Origin: Gammaproteobacteria bacterium | Lineage (GTDB): Bacteria; Pseudomonadota; Gammaproteobacteria; Pseudomonadales; Ketobacteraceae | Assembly: GCA_013178375.1 (NCBI GenBank) | Contig: JABLXQ010000033.1 | Span: forward strand, 1-64,000 | Direction: 5' to 3' | DNA: 64,000 nucleotides | Shown: positions 1-8,150 of the stretch, piece after piece | Layout: each line of letters opens with the position of its first letter | Position numbering within the stretch: the stretch's first letter is position 1 | The notes under the pieces: model-generated | What the model saw: the letters and a program-made list of their open reading frames with translations, nothing else | The model's database searches: none | Told to the model about the DNA's origin: nothing | Translations under genes and position numbers: made by a program

Positions 1-51
1 TCCTGATTCTTCTGGGTTTTGTGGCGGCCGTGCTGACGGACTTTCAGCCGG

Positions 52-618
52 TTAATCGTCTGATGACACCGACAATCCGCCGGGAGGCATTGGAGCAGAC
101 CCGGAACCCGCTACCTGTTTGAGCGCCCAGGTGCCCAGCAGACTCCGGTTGTTGTTTTGCCAGTACAGGGAGCCGTCCGGCACTCTCGTGTACGGGCCAT
201 TGATATGCCAGAGATTACCGGACAATCCCGCGCCCGGCGTCAGATCCTTCAGCGCTATCCAGGGCGGACCAAAATCGAAGGCATCTGCATCCGGGTAAAG
301 AAGATCAGGCGGTTCGGCTACAAATATCGTCGGCTGCCCTCCGGGACTTACCCGCACCTGTCCGGCAAGGGAAAGCCAGAGCTGCGCCAGCGGCAAGTCG
401 ATGGAAAACTCCTCGCGTCTTCCACCAGGTTTAACCGGCACTTTCGCTGAGGAATAAACCGGCGGCGCATGACTGGGATTTTTCCAGTCATTCGTTGCAC
501 TGTTGTAGAGATAGAAATTGATGTGCGCACCGTCGGTTTGTACTCCGGCAGACGGGGCAAAATAATTGATGAACAAGCGTAGTGTTGTCACTGCATCCTC
601 CTTGAATACGGCTGTCAT
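52..618 (-). CDS. Hypothetical protein, 188 aa
   Basis: I do not recognise this protein. It reads cleanly from an ATG to TAA, with AAAGAG a few bases upstream as a possible ribosome site. The product has no signal peptide or membrane segment. It is rich in aromatic residues, Pro and Gly, and in beta-strand-like stretches such as LRLFINYFAPSAG near the N terminus and GNLWHINGPYTRVPDG near residue 135, so it is probably a soluble beta-rich fold. The next gene on the same strand lies 180 bases upstream, so membership of one operon with it is unclear. The coding call rests on length and on the other frames looking like shadows. Confidence 0.6.
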   Translation of the reverse strand: MTAVFKEDAVTTLRLFINYFAPSAGVQTDGAHINFYLYNSATNDWKNPSHAPPVYSSAKVPVKPGGRREEFSIDLPLAQLWLSLAGQVRVSPGGQPTIFVAEPPDLLYPDADAFDFGPPWIALKDLTPGAGLSGNLWHINGPYTRVPDGSLYWQNNNRSLLGTWALKQVAGSGSAPMPPGGLSVSSDD

Positions 619-798
619 GTAGCTCTTTGACGGATAATGTTGTCATCAGAAACACATCTGCCGTACACAATTCATCCGACAGGACGACATCATTTCCTTC
701 TGCAGATTAATCCGTCGCGTCGAGATGTCCAGCCTTATTCTCCACTGCCGTGCTGCTGATCAAACTCCACCCAAGGTAGATTCAGCGTTGCGTGCGAA

Positions 799-2052
799 TC
801 AATGCGCGGGCACAGGCGCAGCCTCGTGCGCCGCAGGCGCCGGACCAAGGCTGACAAGCGCAATCGCGCTCATCGCCATCAACACAATGGCCAGTACCAG
901 GAAGGGTTCATAGCTGCCGTAGTGATCAAACACAGTGCCCGCAGTCAGTGGCCCGAATGCGGTGCCCAGTGACAGCGCCATCACCAGCGCGCCGTACAGA
1001 GCGCCGAAATTCTTGAGCCCGAAATGTTTCGCAGCGAGAAAGGCGATGACATCTACCTCGGATCCGACGGTAAGGCCGAGCGCAGCGGCGGCTATGGCCT
1101 GACTGATGGGATCGCTGCCGGCAAACAACAGCAGCACCGCCGACACGATGGGCAGCATGAACGCCGCAGCACCGATCAGATGACCGGGAAATTTGTCCAG
1201 CAGCAGGCCAGTACCCAGCCTGCCGATAATGGAAAAGATGCCGATGAGTGAAGCGACGCCCGCCGCCGCGAGCGGTGCAGCGCCGCTGTCGGTCAGGATC
1301 GGCACAAAATGAACGAGAGCGCCAATCGCCGTGAACGAGAACAGGCCGCTGGCCAGCAACAGTTTGTAGAGCTTTGGCGAACGCAACCCTTCGGACAGCG
1401 TGAGGCCGCCGAGAATTCTCACTGCACCCGGCGCCGCAGGACCCTGCTTGCGCAGCACATCCTGGGCACCGCGAAAACACAGAAACAGCACGGGGAACAC
1501 CATGGCCGCCCAGATTCCCCCCATCGCGGTGAACGCTGTCCGCCAGCCGTAGGCGCCGATCAGCCAGGTCACCAGCAGCGGGAACACCGTGGCACTCAAC
1601 GACGCGCCCGACAGCGTGATCGCAAACGCAATGCCGCGCGATGCTTCAAAGCGACTGGCGACTGCACTGGTCCACACGGTTGCCTGCACCCAAAGTGTCG
1701 CGAAGGCGACGATGATCCACAACAGCACCCAGTTTGCGATTCCACCTGTCGTCGTGCCGAGCAACGCAAAAGCAGACAGCATCAGCAGCACACCGATCAG
1801 CCCGACCCGGCGCGGCCCCACCCGGTCGACCAGCATGCCGATCGGAATACAGAAAATCGCGCTGATCAAAGAGGAAATGCTGATACCCAGTGACGCCTGC
1901 GCGCGCGACCAGCCGAATGCCTGCTGCAACGGCTCGATAAACGGGCCGAGCGAGTAGACATGGATGACCGACGTCGAATAGCCGAGTGCGGCGGCAAAGG
2001 GCAGGAACCAGAAGCTGCGCCACTCTGCAATCGCATTTTTGGATATAGCCAT
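799..2052 (-). CDS. MFS transporter, 417 aa
   Basis: This is a major facilitator superfamily secondary transporter of the inner membrane, with about twelve hydrophobic segments. The loop motif GMLVDRVGPRRVG (about residue 68) is the MFS motif A between helices 2 and 3. The general look resembles the oxalate/formate-antiporter-like and monocarboxylate branch; the substrate cannot be read from sequence. The open frame extends further upstream into the GMC oxidase gene, but the ATG at 2052 is preceded by AGAAGGGAATTTA, a good ribosome site, and gives a normal N terminus, so I chose it. It lies 58 bases behind the oxidase gene and is probably co-transcribed, which suggests uptake of the oxidase substrate or product. 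Confidence 0.88.
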   Translation of the reverse strand: MAISKNAIAEWRSFWFLPFAAALGYSTSVIHVYSLGPFIEPLQQAFGWSRAQASLGISISSLISAIFCIPIGMLVDRVGPRRVGLIGVLLMLSAFALLGTTTGGIANWVLLWIIVAFATLWVQATVWTSAVASRFEASRGIAFAITLSGASLSATVFPLLVTWLIGAYGWRTAFTAMGGIWAAMVFPVLFLCFRGAQDVLRKQGPAAPGAVRILGGLTLSEGLRSPKLYKLLLASGLFSFTAIGALVHFVPILTDSGAAPLAAAGVASLIGIFSIIGRLGTGLLLDKFPGHLIGAAAFMLPIVSAVLLLFAGSDPISQAIAAAALGLTVGSEVDVIAFLAAKHFGLKNFGALYGALVMALSLGTAFGPLTAGTVFDHYGSYEPFLVLAIVLMAMSAIALVSLGPAPAAHEAAPVPAH

Positions 2053-2110
2053 TAAATTCCCTTCTGCGAATTTTCTTTCCGATAACTTTCTTTCCGATAA
2101 CTCGGCAGGA

Positions 2111-3757
2111 TCAGATGATCGTACCGACGTCGTTCTGCACGATCCGATCCAGCGCACGCTCGACCACGGCCGCAATCGTCATTGACGGATTGCAGGCGCA
2201 GGTGGTTCCCGGCATCAGCGCGCCATCAAGGACGTAAAGCCCCTGCTGCCCTTTCACCCGCCCTTCCAGATCGCAAACCACATCGATACAGGCACCGCCC
2301 AGCGGGTGCCAGGTAGTGTTGACGAGTTTGTTCGTATTGATCAGCGAACTTTCCGGGCCTGCCACCGCGGCAATCCGTTCGTGAATCCGGGCGGCAAGCG
2401 CGGCGTCGCCGTCTTTCGGCCAATGCAGTTCCACTTTGTCTCTTTCCGCGTTGTAGATGAACTGACCGCGATCGGGACTGATGCCAAAGCCCACCAGCAT
2501 CGTTGCATACCAGTCCGCCGCCTTGCGGGGCAGTTTGGCCGCGCCGGGAATCATTACGCTGGCCAACCCCACGGCGCTTTTATCTTTTTTGTAAATCGGC
2601 GGCAGCGATGCCTGGATGATGGTATTGGGAAGCTGGTTGGGATCATTCCACTCGCGGCTGCCGTAAATGACGGGGCCACCCTGAGGCGCGCCCGGATTTT
2701 CCGGCATCCGGTCCCAGACATAAATCTGGTCGCCGTTGGTGCCATAACCTTGGCCGAGTCCTTCAGGCAGATCGGTGATGTCGCCGCGCCCGGCCGCTGC
2801 CAGAAGCAGCTTGTTGGTGTTGGATGTTCCGGCTGCAAGGATCAGCGTTTTCGCTTTAATGATCTTGTGCTCAAGCACTGTGCCGGCCGAGCTGGTTCTG
2901 TCCGCGTACACCGTCCAGGAACCATCGGCATCACGCGCGATTCTGCGTACGTTATGCTGTGCCGCGACCGTGACATTGCCGGTGGCAATTGCTTCCTTGA
3001 GGTAGGTGACGTCGACCGACTGCTTGCCGCCGTTTCTGACACCCAGCGCGCAATCACCGTTGGTGTAAGACGGCGCCATCAATCCTTTCAATTCATCCAG
3101 CGCAAACTGCCAGTCGATTGGCATCGGAATTTTGGTGAGGTCGTAGCCCGCTGCCTGCACTCTGCTCGCAAAAATGCGCGCGGCCAGATAGGTGGGGCTG
3201 TTGATCAATTCATCCGGCGCAGGCTGCGTCTTCAGCATCTGCGCTACCCGTGGGTAGAAGACGGCATCCATTTCGGCATAGTCGACCGCCGCAGGAAACC
3301 ACGCACTGAAATTCTCCTCGGTGGGCTGCAGTGTCATGCCCTGATAGACCAACGATCCGCCACCGACACCGGCTGCGGCTATCGCCGTGTGATTGGTTCC
3401 CACTGTTGCTTCGAGCAAACCCACGTAGGGATTGATGCCGATGCGCACACCCATGAACTCGGGCCAAGCGGTGTAGAAAAGATCGCGCTTGCTGGGAACC
3501 ATGGCGCGCGGAAAAGTAGTCGAGTTGGGCCCGGTATTCCACCAGCGCCCACGCTCCAGCACCAGCACCTTAACCCCGGCCTGGGCCAGCCGCAGCGCGG
3601 AAACACCACCGCCAAAACCCGATCCGATCACCACGACACGCTCTTCTGAACGCGTCACCCGAATGCGCCCGAACGCCATCGCCGAATCCGGAACTGCGGC
3701 ACCGGCAGCTGCAACGGCAGCGCCACCCAAAAAATTACGTCGATTGATTTTTTTCAT
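2111..3757 (-). CDS. Tat-exported GMC oxidoreductase (cholesterol-oxidase-like)
   Basis: This 548-residue flavoprotein of the glucose-methanol-choline family should oxidise an alcohol, possibly a sterol, using bound FAD. Residues 1-28 form a twin-arginine signal (INRRNFLGGAA followed by an Ala-rich stretch), so it is likely exported folded to the periplasm. The dinucleotide-binding motif VVVIGSGFGGGVSALRLAQA lies at about residue 42. The C-terminal GMC signature includes HPLGGACIDVVCDLEGRV and VLDGALMPGTTCACNPS, which carries the catalytic His/Asn neighbourhood and matches cholesterol oxidases of the GMC type better than choline dehydrogenases. It lies between a DapB-like dehydrogenase (92-base gap) and an MFS transporter (58-base gap), a probable three-gene operon. 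Confidence 0.88.
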   Translation of the reverse strand: MKKINRRNFLGGAAVAAAGAAVPDSAMAFGRIRVTRSEERVVVIGSGFGGGVSALRLAQAGVKVLVLERGRWWNTGPNSTTFPRAMVPSKRDLFYTAWPEFMGVRIGINPYVGLLEATVGTNHTAIAAAGVGGGSLVYQGMTLQPTEENFSAWFPAAVDYAEMDAVFYPRVAQMLKTQPAPDELINSPTYLAARIFASRVQAAGYDLTKIPMPIDWQFALDELKGLMAPSYTNGDCALGVRNGGKQSVDVTYLKEAIATGNVTVAAQHNVRRIARDADGSWTVYADRTSSAGTVLEHKIIKAKTLILAAGTSNTNKLLLAAAGRGDITDLPEGLGQGYGTNGDQIYVWDRMPENPGAPQGGPVIYGSREWNDPNQLPNTIIQASLPPIYKKDKSAVGLASVMIPGAAKLPRKAADWYATMLVGFGISPDRGQFIYNAERDKVELHWPKDGDAALAARIHERIAAVAGPESSLINTNKLVNTTWHPLGGACIDVVCDLEGRVKGQQGLYVLDGALMPGTTCACNPSMTIAAVVERALDRIVQNDVGTII

Positions 3758-3849
3758 CGGATCTACCCCTGCTTATTATTGTGCTTGTTCTGATGCTTGT
3801 TGTTGTGACAGTCGCAAGATTGGCCGTCAGGGCCACTCCCCATTAATTG

Positions 3850-4941
3850 TCAGATCGTCGTCGCCTTGCCCAGTTGCGCAACGACCGGTGGCAAATCCGT
3901 AGAGCTACGGATGCCGGGTTCCGCCGCGCAGACATAGGGCACCGCATTCACGGCCCGATGCGCGGTGTATCCCGCCATTCTTTCGGCAAAGGGCTCAGCG
4001 GTTTCCGGCAACCGGATGCTGATATCAAATGGCGCATCACTGTCAACCTGGATGCGCCACCCGGAATCCTGCAGCTGCCAGTCTTCTTCAATATCCAACG
4101 TGCAGTACCAATTGGCGCGAAATTGTATTAGTGGGCGATTATTTTTCTTTGCCGTCACCGTAATCCGCAGCGCACCAATGGTGCCCGGTTCGATCACACC
4201 GCCATTCGGCGTCTGCACTCGGCTGCGTGCCGCCGCCGTTTCCCCCAGGCTTTCGATGCTGTCGATGGGCAGACCCAGCGCACTGGCTGTCAGCGCAAGT
4301 GAGCTGCCAAAACCCTTGCAGGTATAATCCAGCATCATTTGATCCACCTTGCCGTCGTTGGGCTTCCCATAACCCATAAAGCCAAAAATCAGCTCATCGG
4401 AACAGGAATCGGTGATGTTCGCGTATTCATCAATGAGCAGGCCATTGAGCTGGCGGGAAACGGAGGTGATGGCGAGTGGAAAAGCCTCGGTAATGAATCC
4501 AGGACTGATGCCGGTACCGTGAATCGACGCTGCGCCCTCGCGGCAAGCGCCTTCCACCCGTTCATACAGTTCTAAATCCATCATGGCGGGGAAGAAAAAA
4601 TCACTGCGGGTGGTGACAATATTGATGCCCGCCGCCAACAGACTGCAAACATCGTCGACGTCGGTGAATTGCGGCGTATACAAAACACAATCGGGCTTGA
4701 GGGCAATAATGTCTTCAATATTGCGCGTTGACAGCACACCCACTGGATCAAGGCCACATAGTTCGCCCGCATCCTTGCCCGCCTTTTCTTTGGAATAGAC
4801 GTAAACGCCCACCAGTTCCATATTGGGGTGCCTGATGATCGCCCGCATGCTGCTCGACCCCACCTTGCCGGGCGCCCACTGCACGACTCTCAAGACTTTT
4901 TCGGGGCTTGATAACGACGGGGAGTTACGCGGATCACTCAT
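3850..4941 (-). CDS. NAD(P)-dependent dehydrogenase, DapB / diaminopentanoate dehydrogenase-like
   Basis: This 363-residue cytosolic protein has an N-terminal Rossmann-type fold of the dihydrodipicolinate-reductase kind. VLRVVQWAPGKVGSSSMRAI (about residue 17) replaces the classical GxGxxG with a GxxG form typical of the 2,4-diaminopentanoate-dehydrogenase-like group. The middle of the protein (for example GTGISPGFITEAFPLAI) matches the same family, which is abundant in steroid-degrading actinobacteria and gammaproteobacteria, where its reaction is mostly unknown. The gene leads a likely operon with the GMC oxidase and MFS transporter. The ATG follows ATGAGTCATCCCG without a strong ribosome site. 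A role in oxidation of a lipid-type substrate is inferred from its neighbours only. Confidence 0.8.
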   Translation of the reverse strand: MSDPRNSPSLSSPEKVLRVVQWAPGKVGSSSMRAIIRHPNMELVGVYVYSKEKAGKDAGELCGLDPVGVLSTRNIEDIIALKPDCVLYTPQFTDVDDVCSLLAAGINIVTTRSDFFFPAMMDLELYERVEGACREGAASIHGTGISPGFITEAFPLAITSVSRQLNGLLIDEYANITDSCSDELIFGFMGYGKPNDGKVDQMMLDYTCKGFGSSLALTASALGLPIDSIESLGETAAARSRVQTPNGGVIEPGTIGALRITVTAKKNNRPLIQFRANWYCTLDIEEDWQLQDSGWRIQVDSDAPFDISIRLPETAEPFAERMAGYTAHRAVNAVPYVCAAEPGIRSSTDLPPVVAQLGKATTI

Positions 4942-5033
4942 CGGGATGACTCATTCTATATATTGAATTGTTGTTATTTTGTTTTTCTGCAGCTTTGTTT
5001 TTCTATGAATCAGTTACATCTGCTTTCAACGGA

Positions 5034-5579
5034 TCACTGCGAGCGGATCAATGACAGGAACTCGTACCTGGTTGCCTGGCTGTCCCGGAATGTGCCCAGC
5101 ATGGATGACGTTGTCATAACCGAATTTTGTTTTTCTACACCGCGCATCATCATGCACATATGCTTGGCTTCGATGACGACACCAACCCCCGCCGCTTTGA
5201 CAACGCTCTGAATAGTCTCGGCAATTTGCGTGGTGAGCTGCTCCTGGATTTGTAACCGGCGGGCATACATATCCACAATGCGGGCGATTTTCGACAACCC
5301 CAGCACCTGGCCGGTGGGAATGTAGGCCACATGAGCGCGACCGATGAACGGCAGCAGATGGTGTTCGCACATGGAATACAGCTCGATGTCTTTGACGATG
5401 ATCATTTCGCTGGAATCAGACGGGAACAACGCGTCGTTGATTACCTCGTCGAGATCCTGGTGGTAACCCCGCGTAAGATATTCAAAAGCCTTGGCGGCGC
5501 GTTCCGGCGTTTTTTGCAATCCGGGGCGATTCAGGTCTTCGCCAACGGCTTTGATGATTGCGGCAAAATGTTCTTTCAT
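5034..5579 (-). CDS. folE: GTP cyclohydrolase I
   Basis: FolE converts GTP to 7,8-dihydroneopterin triphosphate, the first step of tetrahydrofolate (and queuosine) synthesis. The product is about 181 residues, the usual size for short FolE. Family motifs are all present: [34 protein letters not shown] (zinc-binding Cys-Glu-His-His) and the second zinc Cys in [12 protein letters not shown] near the C terminus. The frame has an earlier possible start at 5597, but the ATG at 5579 begins at MKEHF, where the family normally starts. The gene stands alone on the minus strand between the DapB-like gene and a decayed plus-strand gene. Confidence 0.95.
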   Translation of the reverse strand: MKEHFAAIIKAVGEDLNRPGLQKTPERAAKAFEYLTRGYHQDLDEVINDALFPSDSSEMIIVKDIELYSMCEHHLLPFIGRAHVAYIPTGQVLGLSKIARIVDMYARRLQIQEQLTTQIAETIQSVVKAAGVGVVIEAKHMCMMMRGVEKQNSVMTTSSMLGTFRDSQATRYEFLSLIRSQ

Positions 5580-5597
5580 ATTCTTACATCTCTGCAT

Positions 5598-5925
5598 TCA
5601 GCATGGAAAAATCGGGCGTTGGCTTGAAACTATACCACAGTACGCACGAATGGAGACCAGGCGGCATCCCGGCCTGCCTTGCCGAACATTTCCCTTTTCA
5701 ACTTCACGCAATCCTCAGATAGAACTCCGAGCATACTCAACGTATTCCTCGTTTTTTTCCTCGCCAGTCAATTCATTGGTTAACGGCAGACAAAAATATC
5801 TGTTGTAATTGTTCAATATATCGAATAGAAAACTGCGCTCACCTTACTCTTCGCGCTGGTATTGCTTCTATCCAGGGCAATATTCATGGACAATTTGTTC
5901 GGGCGAGCTTGAGGAAAAAATCGCA
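5598..5925. other. Intergenic region between folE and the HIBADH-like remnant
   Basis: This 328-base stretch has no credible gene. The sequence becomes A+T-rich from about 5730 and contains TTCAATATAT at 5812-5821, a decamer that also occurs near the starts of the genes at 4941 and 20029. It probably held the promoter of the now broken dehydrogenase; no clear -35/-10 pair could be assigned. Confidence 0.4.
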
Positions 5926-6262
5926 ATGGTTAAAGCGGGCTTTATCGGCTTGGGGAATCAGGGCGGCCCCATAGCCCGGCGCATGATCAATGCCGGATAC
6001 GAGGTGGCGTTGTGGGCACGACGACCACAAACTCTAGGTCTGCGACGAACTGATTCCGGCGATGGCAGCGGGAGGGCATATCGCAATCCACTCCACCGTT
6101 CTTATGGCCGCCAACCTTGCACTCGTGCATGGCGCCAGGTTGCTGGAAAAGGACGTGCGCTTGTTGGGTGATGTGCTGGGTGAAGTGACGGGAGACAACC
6201 TGCATTATCGGTCGATGCGCAATACTGCAGCCGGGTTCCTGGATCTGGCCTTGACCCAATAG
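5926..6262 (+). pseudogene. Remnant of a 3-hydroxyisobutyrate / 6-phosphogluconate dehydrogenase-like gene
   Basis: The gene starts properly at an ATG with GAGGAAAAAATCGCA upstream and encodes the NAD-binding N terminus KAGFIGLGNQGGPIARRMIN. At about 6036 the frame changes: the sequence continues in another frame with VCDELIPAMAAGGHIAIHST, which in the family lies roughly 45 residues further on. A second gap of about 100 residues follows directly, joining to MAANLALVHGARLLEKDV and a C-terminal end. An intact member is near 290-300 residues; only about 110 remain. Two internal deletions, one with a frame change, make it non-functional. The precise junctions would need an intact relative for alignment. 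Confidence 0.85.
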
Positions 6263-6310
6263 CGCGTATTCCACTTACTCAAATTCTCCAACCCACTATC
6301 CCTGGCGACT

Positions 6311-7171
6311 ATGAATTTCGATCTTGAACAACTGTTGCAACACCTGAGAGTAAACAAAATCGGCGACGCGCATTATCGTGGCGAAAATCTTCCCGGCAAG
6401 CGCAAGGCGGTATTTGGCGGACAAGTGATTGCGCAGGCATTGAGTGCAACCATTCAGCATATTGCCAGCGACCGGCAACCCAACTCATTGCACTGCCACT
6501 TTTTGCGCCCGGGTAATACATCGGTGCCAATTGATTACCAGGTGGTGGTTGTGCGTGATGGCGGGAGTTTTTCGCTACGGCAGGTAACGGCCTTGCAGCA
6601 TGGCAAAGCCATTTTTCTGGCCACGATTTCGTTCCAGAAACCAGAGAGCGGATTGCAGCATCAGCAACCGGCGCCGTCGATGCTGCCACGGGATGAAATG
6701 ATCAGTGAGTGGGAGTTCTGGCAGCAGGTGCAACAGGAGCGGCCGGAGATAACCTATTTGCGGCCGCCCAATTTCACCGCGCTGGATATCTTCAGCCGTT
6801 TCCGACCCGGTGTTAATGCGCCAGAGCCACAGACAGATCCGACCCAGGCCATCTGGTTCAGAGCCAACGGCAAAATGGATGATCCCAGCGATCATTTTCT
6901 CATCGTGGCGTTTCAATCGGATTTGCTGTTTCTGAACACCGCGTTTCACGCACACCCCTACACTTTGATTGATCCCAATGTGCAGGCTGCCAGCCTTGAT
7001 CATTGTTTATGGTTTTACGCCGATATCGATGCCAGCGAATGGCTCTATTACGATATGCGCAGCCCGGTCAGCGGCGGTGGTCGCGGCTTGAACCATGGAT
7101 TTATCTATACAGAGACTGGCAAGCTGGTCGCCAGTACGGCCCAGGAAGGGTTGATGCGCGTCAGGGAATGA
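6311..7171 (+). CDS. tesB: Acyl-CoA thioesterase II (TesB family)
   Basis: This 286-residue protein is a double hot-dog thioesterase that hydrolyses medium and long acyl-CoAs to free fatty acid and CoA in the cytosol. The length is that of TesB. The first hot-dog domain contains RKAVFGGQVIAQAL and LHCHFLRPGNTSVPIDY; the second ends with GLNHGFIYTETGKLVASTAQ and EGLMRVRE, the classical TesB tail. In the context of a GMC oxidase, WS/DGAT, P450 and lipase genes it probably takes part in release or balance of acyl-CoA pools. It begins 48 bases after the dehydrogenase remnant and stands in its own transcription unit or one shared with the next gene. Confidence 0.92.
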   Translation: MNFDLEQLLQHLRVNKIGDAHYRGENLPGKRKAVFGGQVIAQALSATIQHIASDRQPNSLHCHFLRPGNTSVPIDYQVVVVRDGGSFSLRQVTALQHGKAIFLATISFQKPESGLQHQQPAPSMLPRDEMISEWEFWQQVQQERPEITYLRPPNFTALDIFSRFRPGVNAPEPQTDPTQAIWFRANGKMDDPSDHFLIVAFQSDLLFLNTAFHAHPYTLIDPNVQAASLDHCLWFYADIDASEWLYYDMRSPVSGGGRGLNHGFIYTETGKLVASTAQEGLMRVRE

Positions 7172-7283
7172 ACCGCCCTGACTGGCATTTTTGCGGTAAA
7201 TAGCGAGTATATCCTTACTGTTTCATGCAAACATGCAGGTTATGCTGTTCGTACTTTCCACCTATCCACAGCGAGCAATCCTC

Positions 7284-8015
7284 ATGGAACTGCAAACGGT
7301 TTCAATCGCACCCCGTTTCCGTGGCCCTGCACGCTCCGGTAACGGCGGCTATGTCTGTGGCCTTATCGGCGGAAAGGTGGATGGCACCGCCAGTGTGCGG
7401 CTGTTTGCGCCGCCACCACTGGAAGCTGAACTGGCGCTGCTATCGGACGCTGACAGTGTGAAGCTGCTGCACGGGGAGGTGCTTATTGGCGAAGCGCGTG
7501 GCGCAACGCTGGATCTGACGCCGCCCGCAGCGCCAACGCTCCAACAGGCCACCGCCGCAGCTGCGAAATACACCGGTTTTCAGCATCATCCATTCCCTGG
7601 CTGTTTTGTTTGTGGCCCTCAACGCGACGATGGCGACGGCCTGCATATTTTTGCCGGCCCGCTTTTTACCAATCCGCTGGATGATGCTGGCATTGTGGCA
7701 TCGCCCTGGCACGTGCATGCGTCACTGGCAGTGGATGGCAAAATTCCCGATGAGATACTCTGGTCCGCGCTCGATTGTCCCGGCGCCTTTGCGGTCATGC
7801 CGGACATGCGCGAGCGGGCCATCGTGCTGGGTCAGCTCACGGCGCGCATAGACAAGCCCGTAAGCGTCGGCCAGCACTGCATTGTCATCGGCTGGCCGCT
7901 GGCCCGCGATGGCCGCAAGCACTTTGCCGGTTCAGCGGTTTTTTCCGAACAGGGGGAATTGATCGCGCTGGCAAAGGCCGCATGGTTCGAAGTGGAAAAA
8001 GGGCGGTTTGAATAG
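7284..8015 (+). CDS. Hot-dog / thioesterase-superfamily-like protein
   Basis: The product is about 243 residues. It has the look of a single-chain double hot-dog thioesterase-like protein: GNGGYVCGLIGGKV near residue 20 resembles the first strand-helix turn of these folds, and HHPFPGCFVCGPQR near residue 97 is a Cys-x-x-Cys-Gly motif seen in an uncharacterised group of such proteins. The reaction is unknown; acyl-CoA or acyl-ACP hydrolysis is a guess supported by the neighbouring tesB. The frame is open from 7233, but the ATG at 7284 begins a sensible N terminus (MELQTVSIAPRFRGP). No strong ribosome site is visible at either. Confidence 0.65.
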   Translation: MELQTVSIAPRFRGPARSGNGGYVCGLIGGKVDGTASVRLFAPPPLEAELALLSDADSVKLLHGEVLIGEARGATLDLTPPAAPTLQQATAAAAKYTGFQHHPFPGCFVCGPQRDDGDGLHIFAGPLFTNPLDDAGIVASPWHVHASLAVDGKIPDEILWSALDCPGAFAVMPDMRERAIVLGQLTARIDKPVSVGQHCIVIGWPLARDGRKHFAGSAVFSEQGELIALAKAAWFEVEKGRFE

Positions 8016-8150
8016 ATACGCGGACGCGCCCGCGGGATGCAGTGTACCCACACAACCCGTTATACTGAGCGAAATCCAATCAGGCTTGACCCAGACGTGC
8101 TCGTCGTACCTTCGCCCATACATCCCCCGAACGGGAAATCGCCGATTTTC

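Noticed and set aside
2306-3649. 447-codon plus-strand frame opposite the GMC oxidase gene
   Set aside because: The minus-strand frame encodes a complete GMC enzyme; the opposite frame has no recognisable domain and is rich in His and Arg as expected for a shadow.
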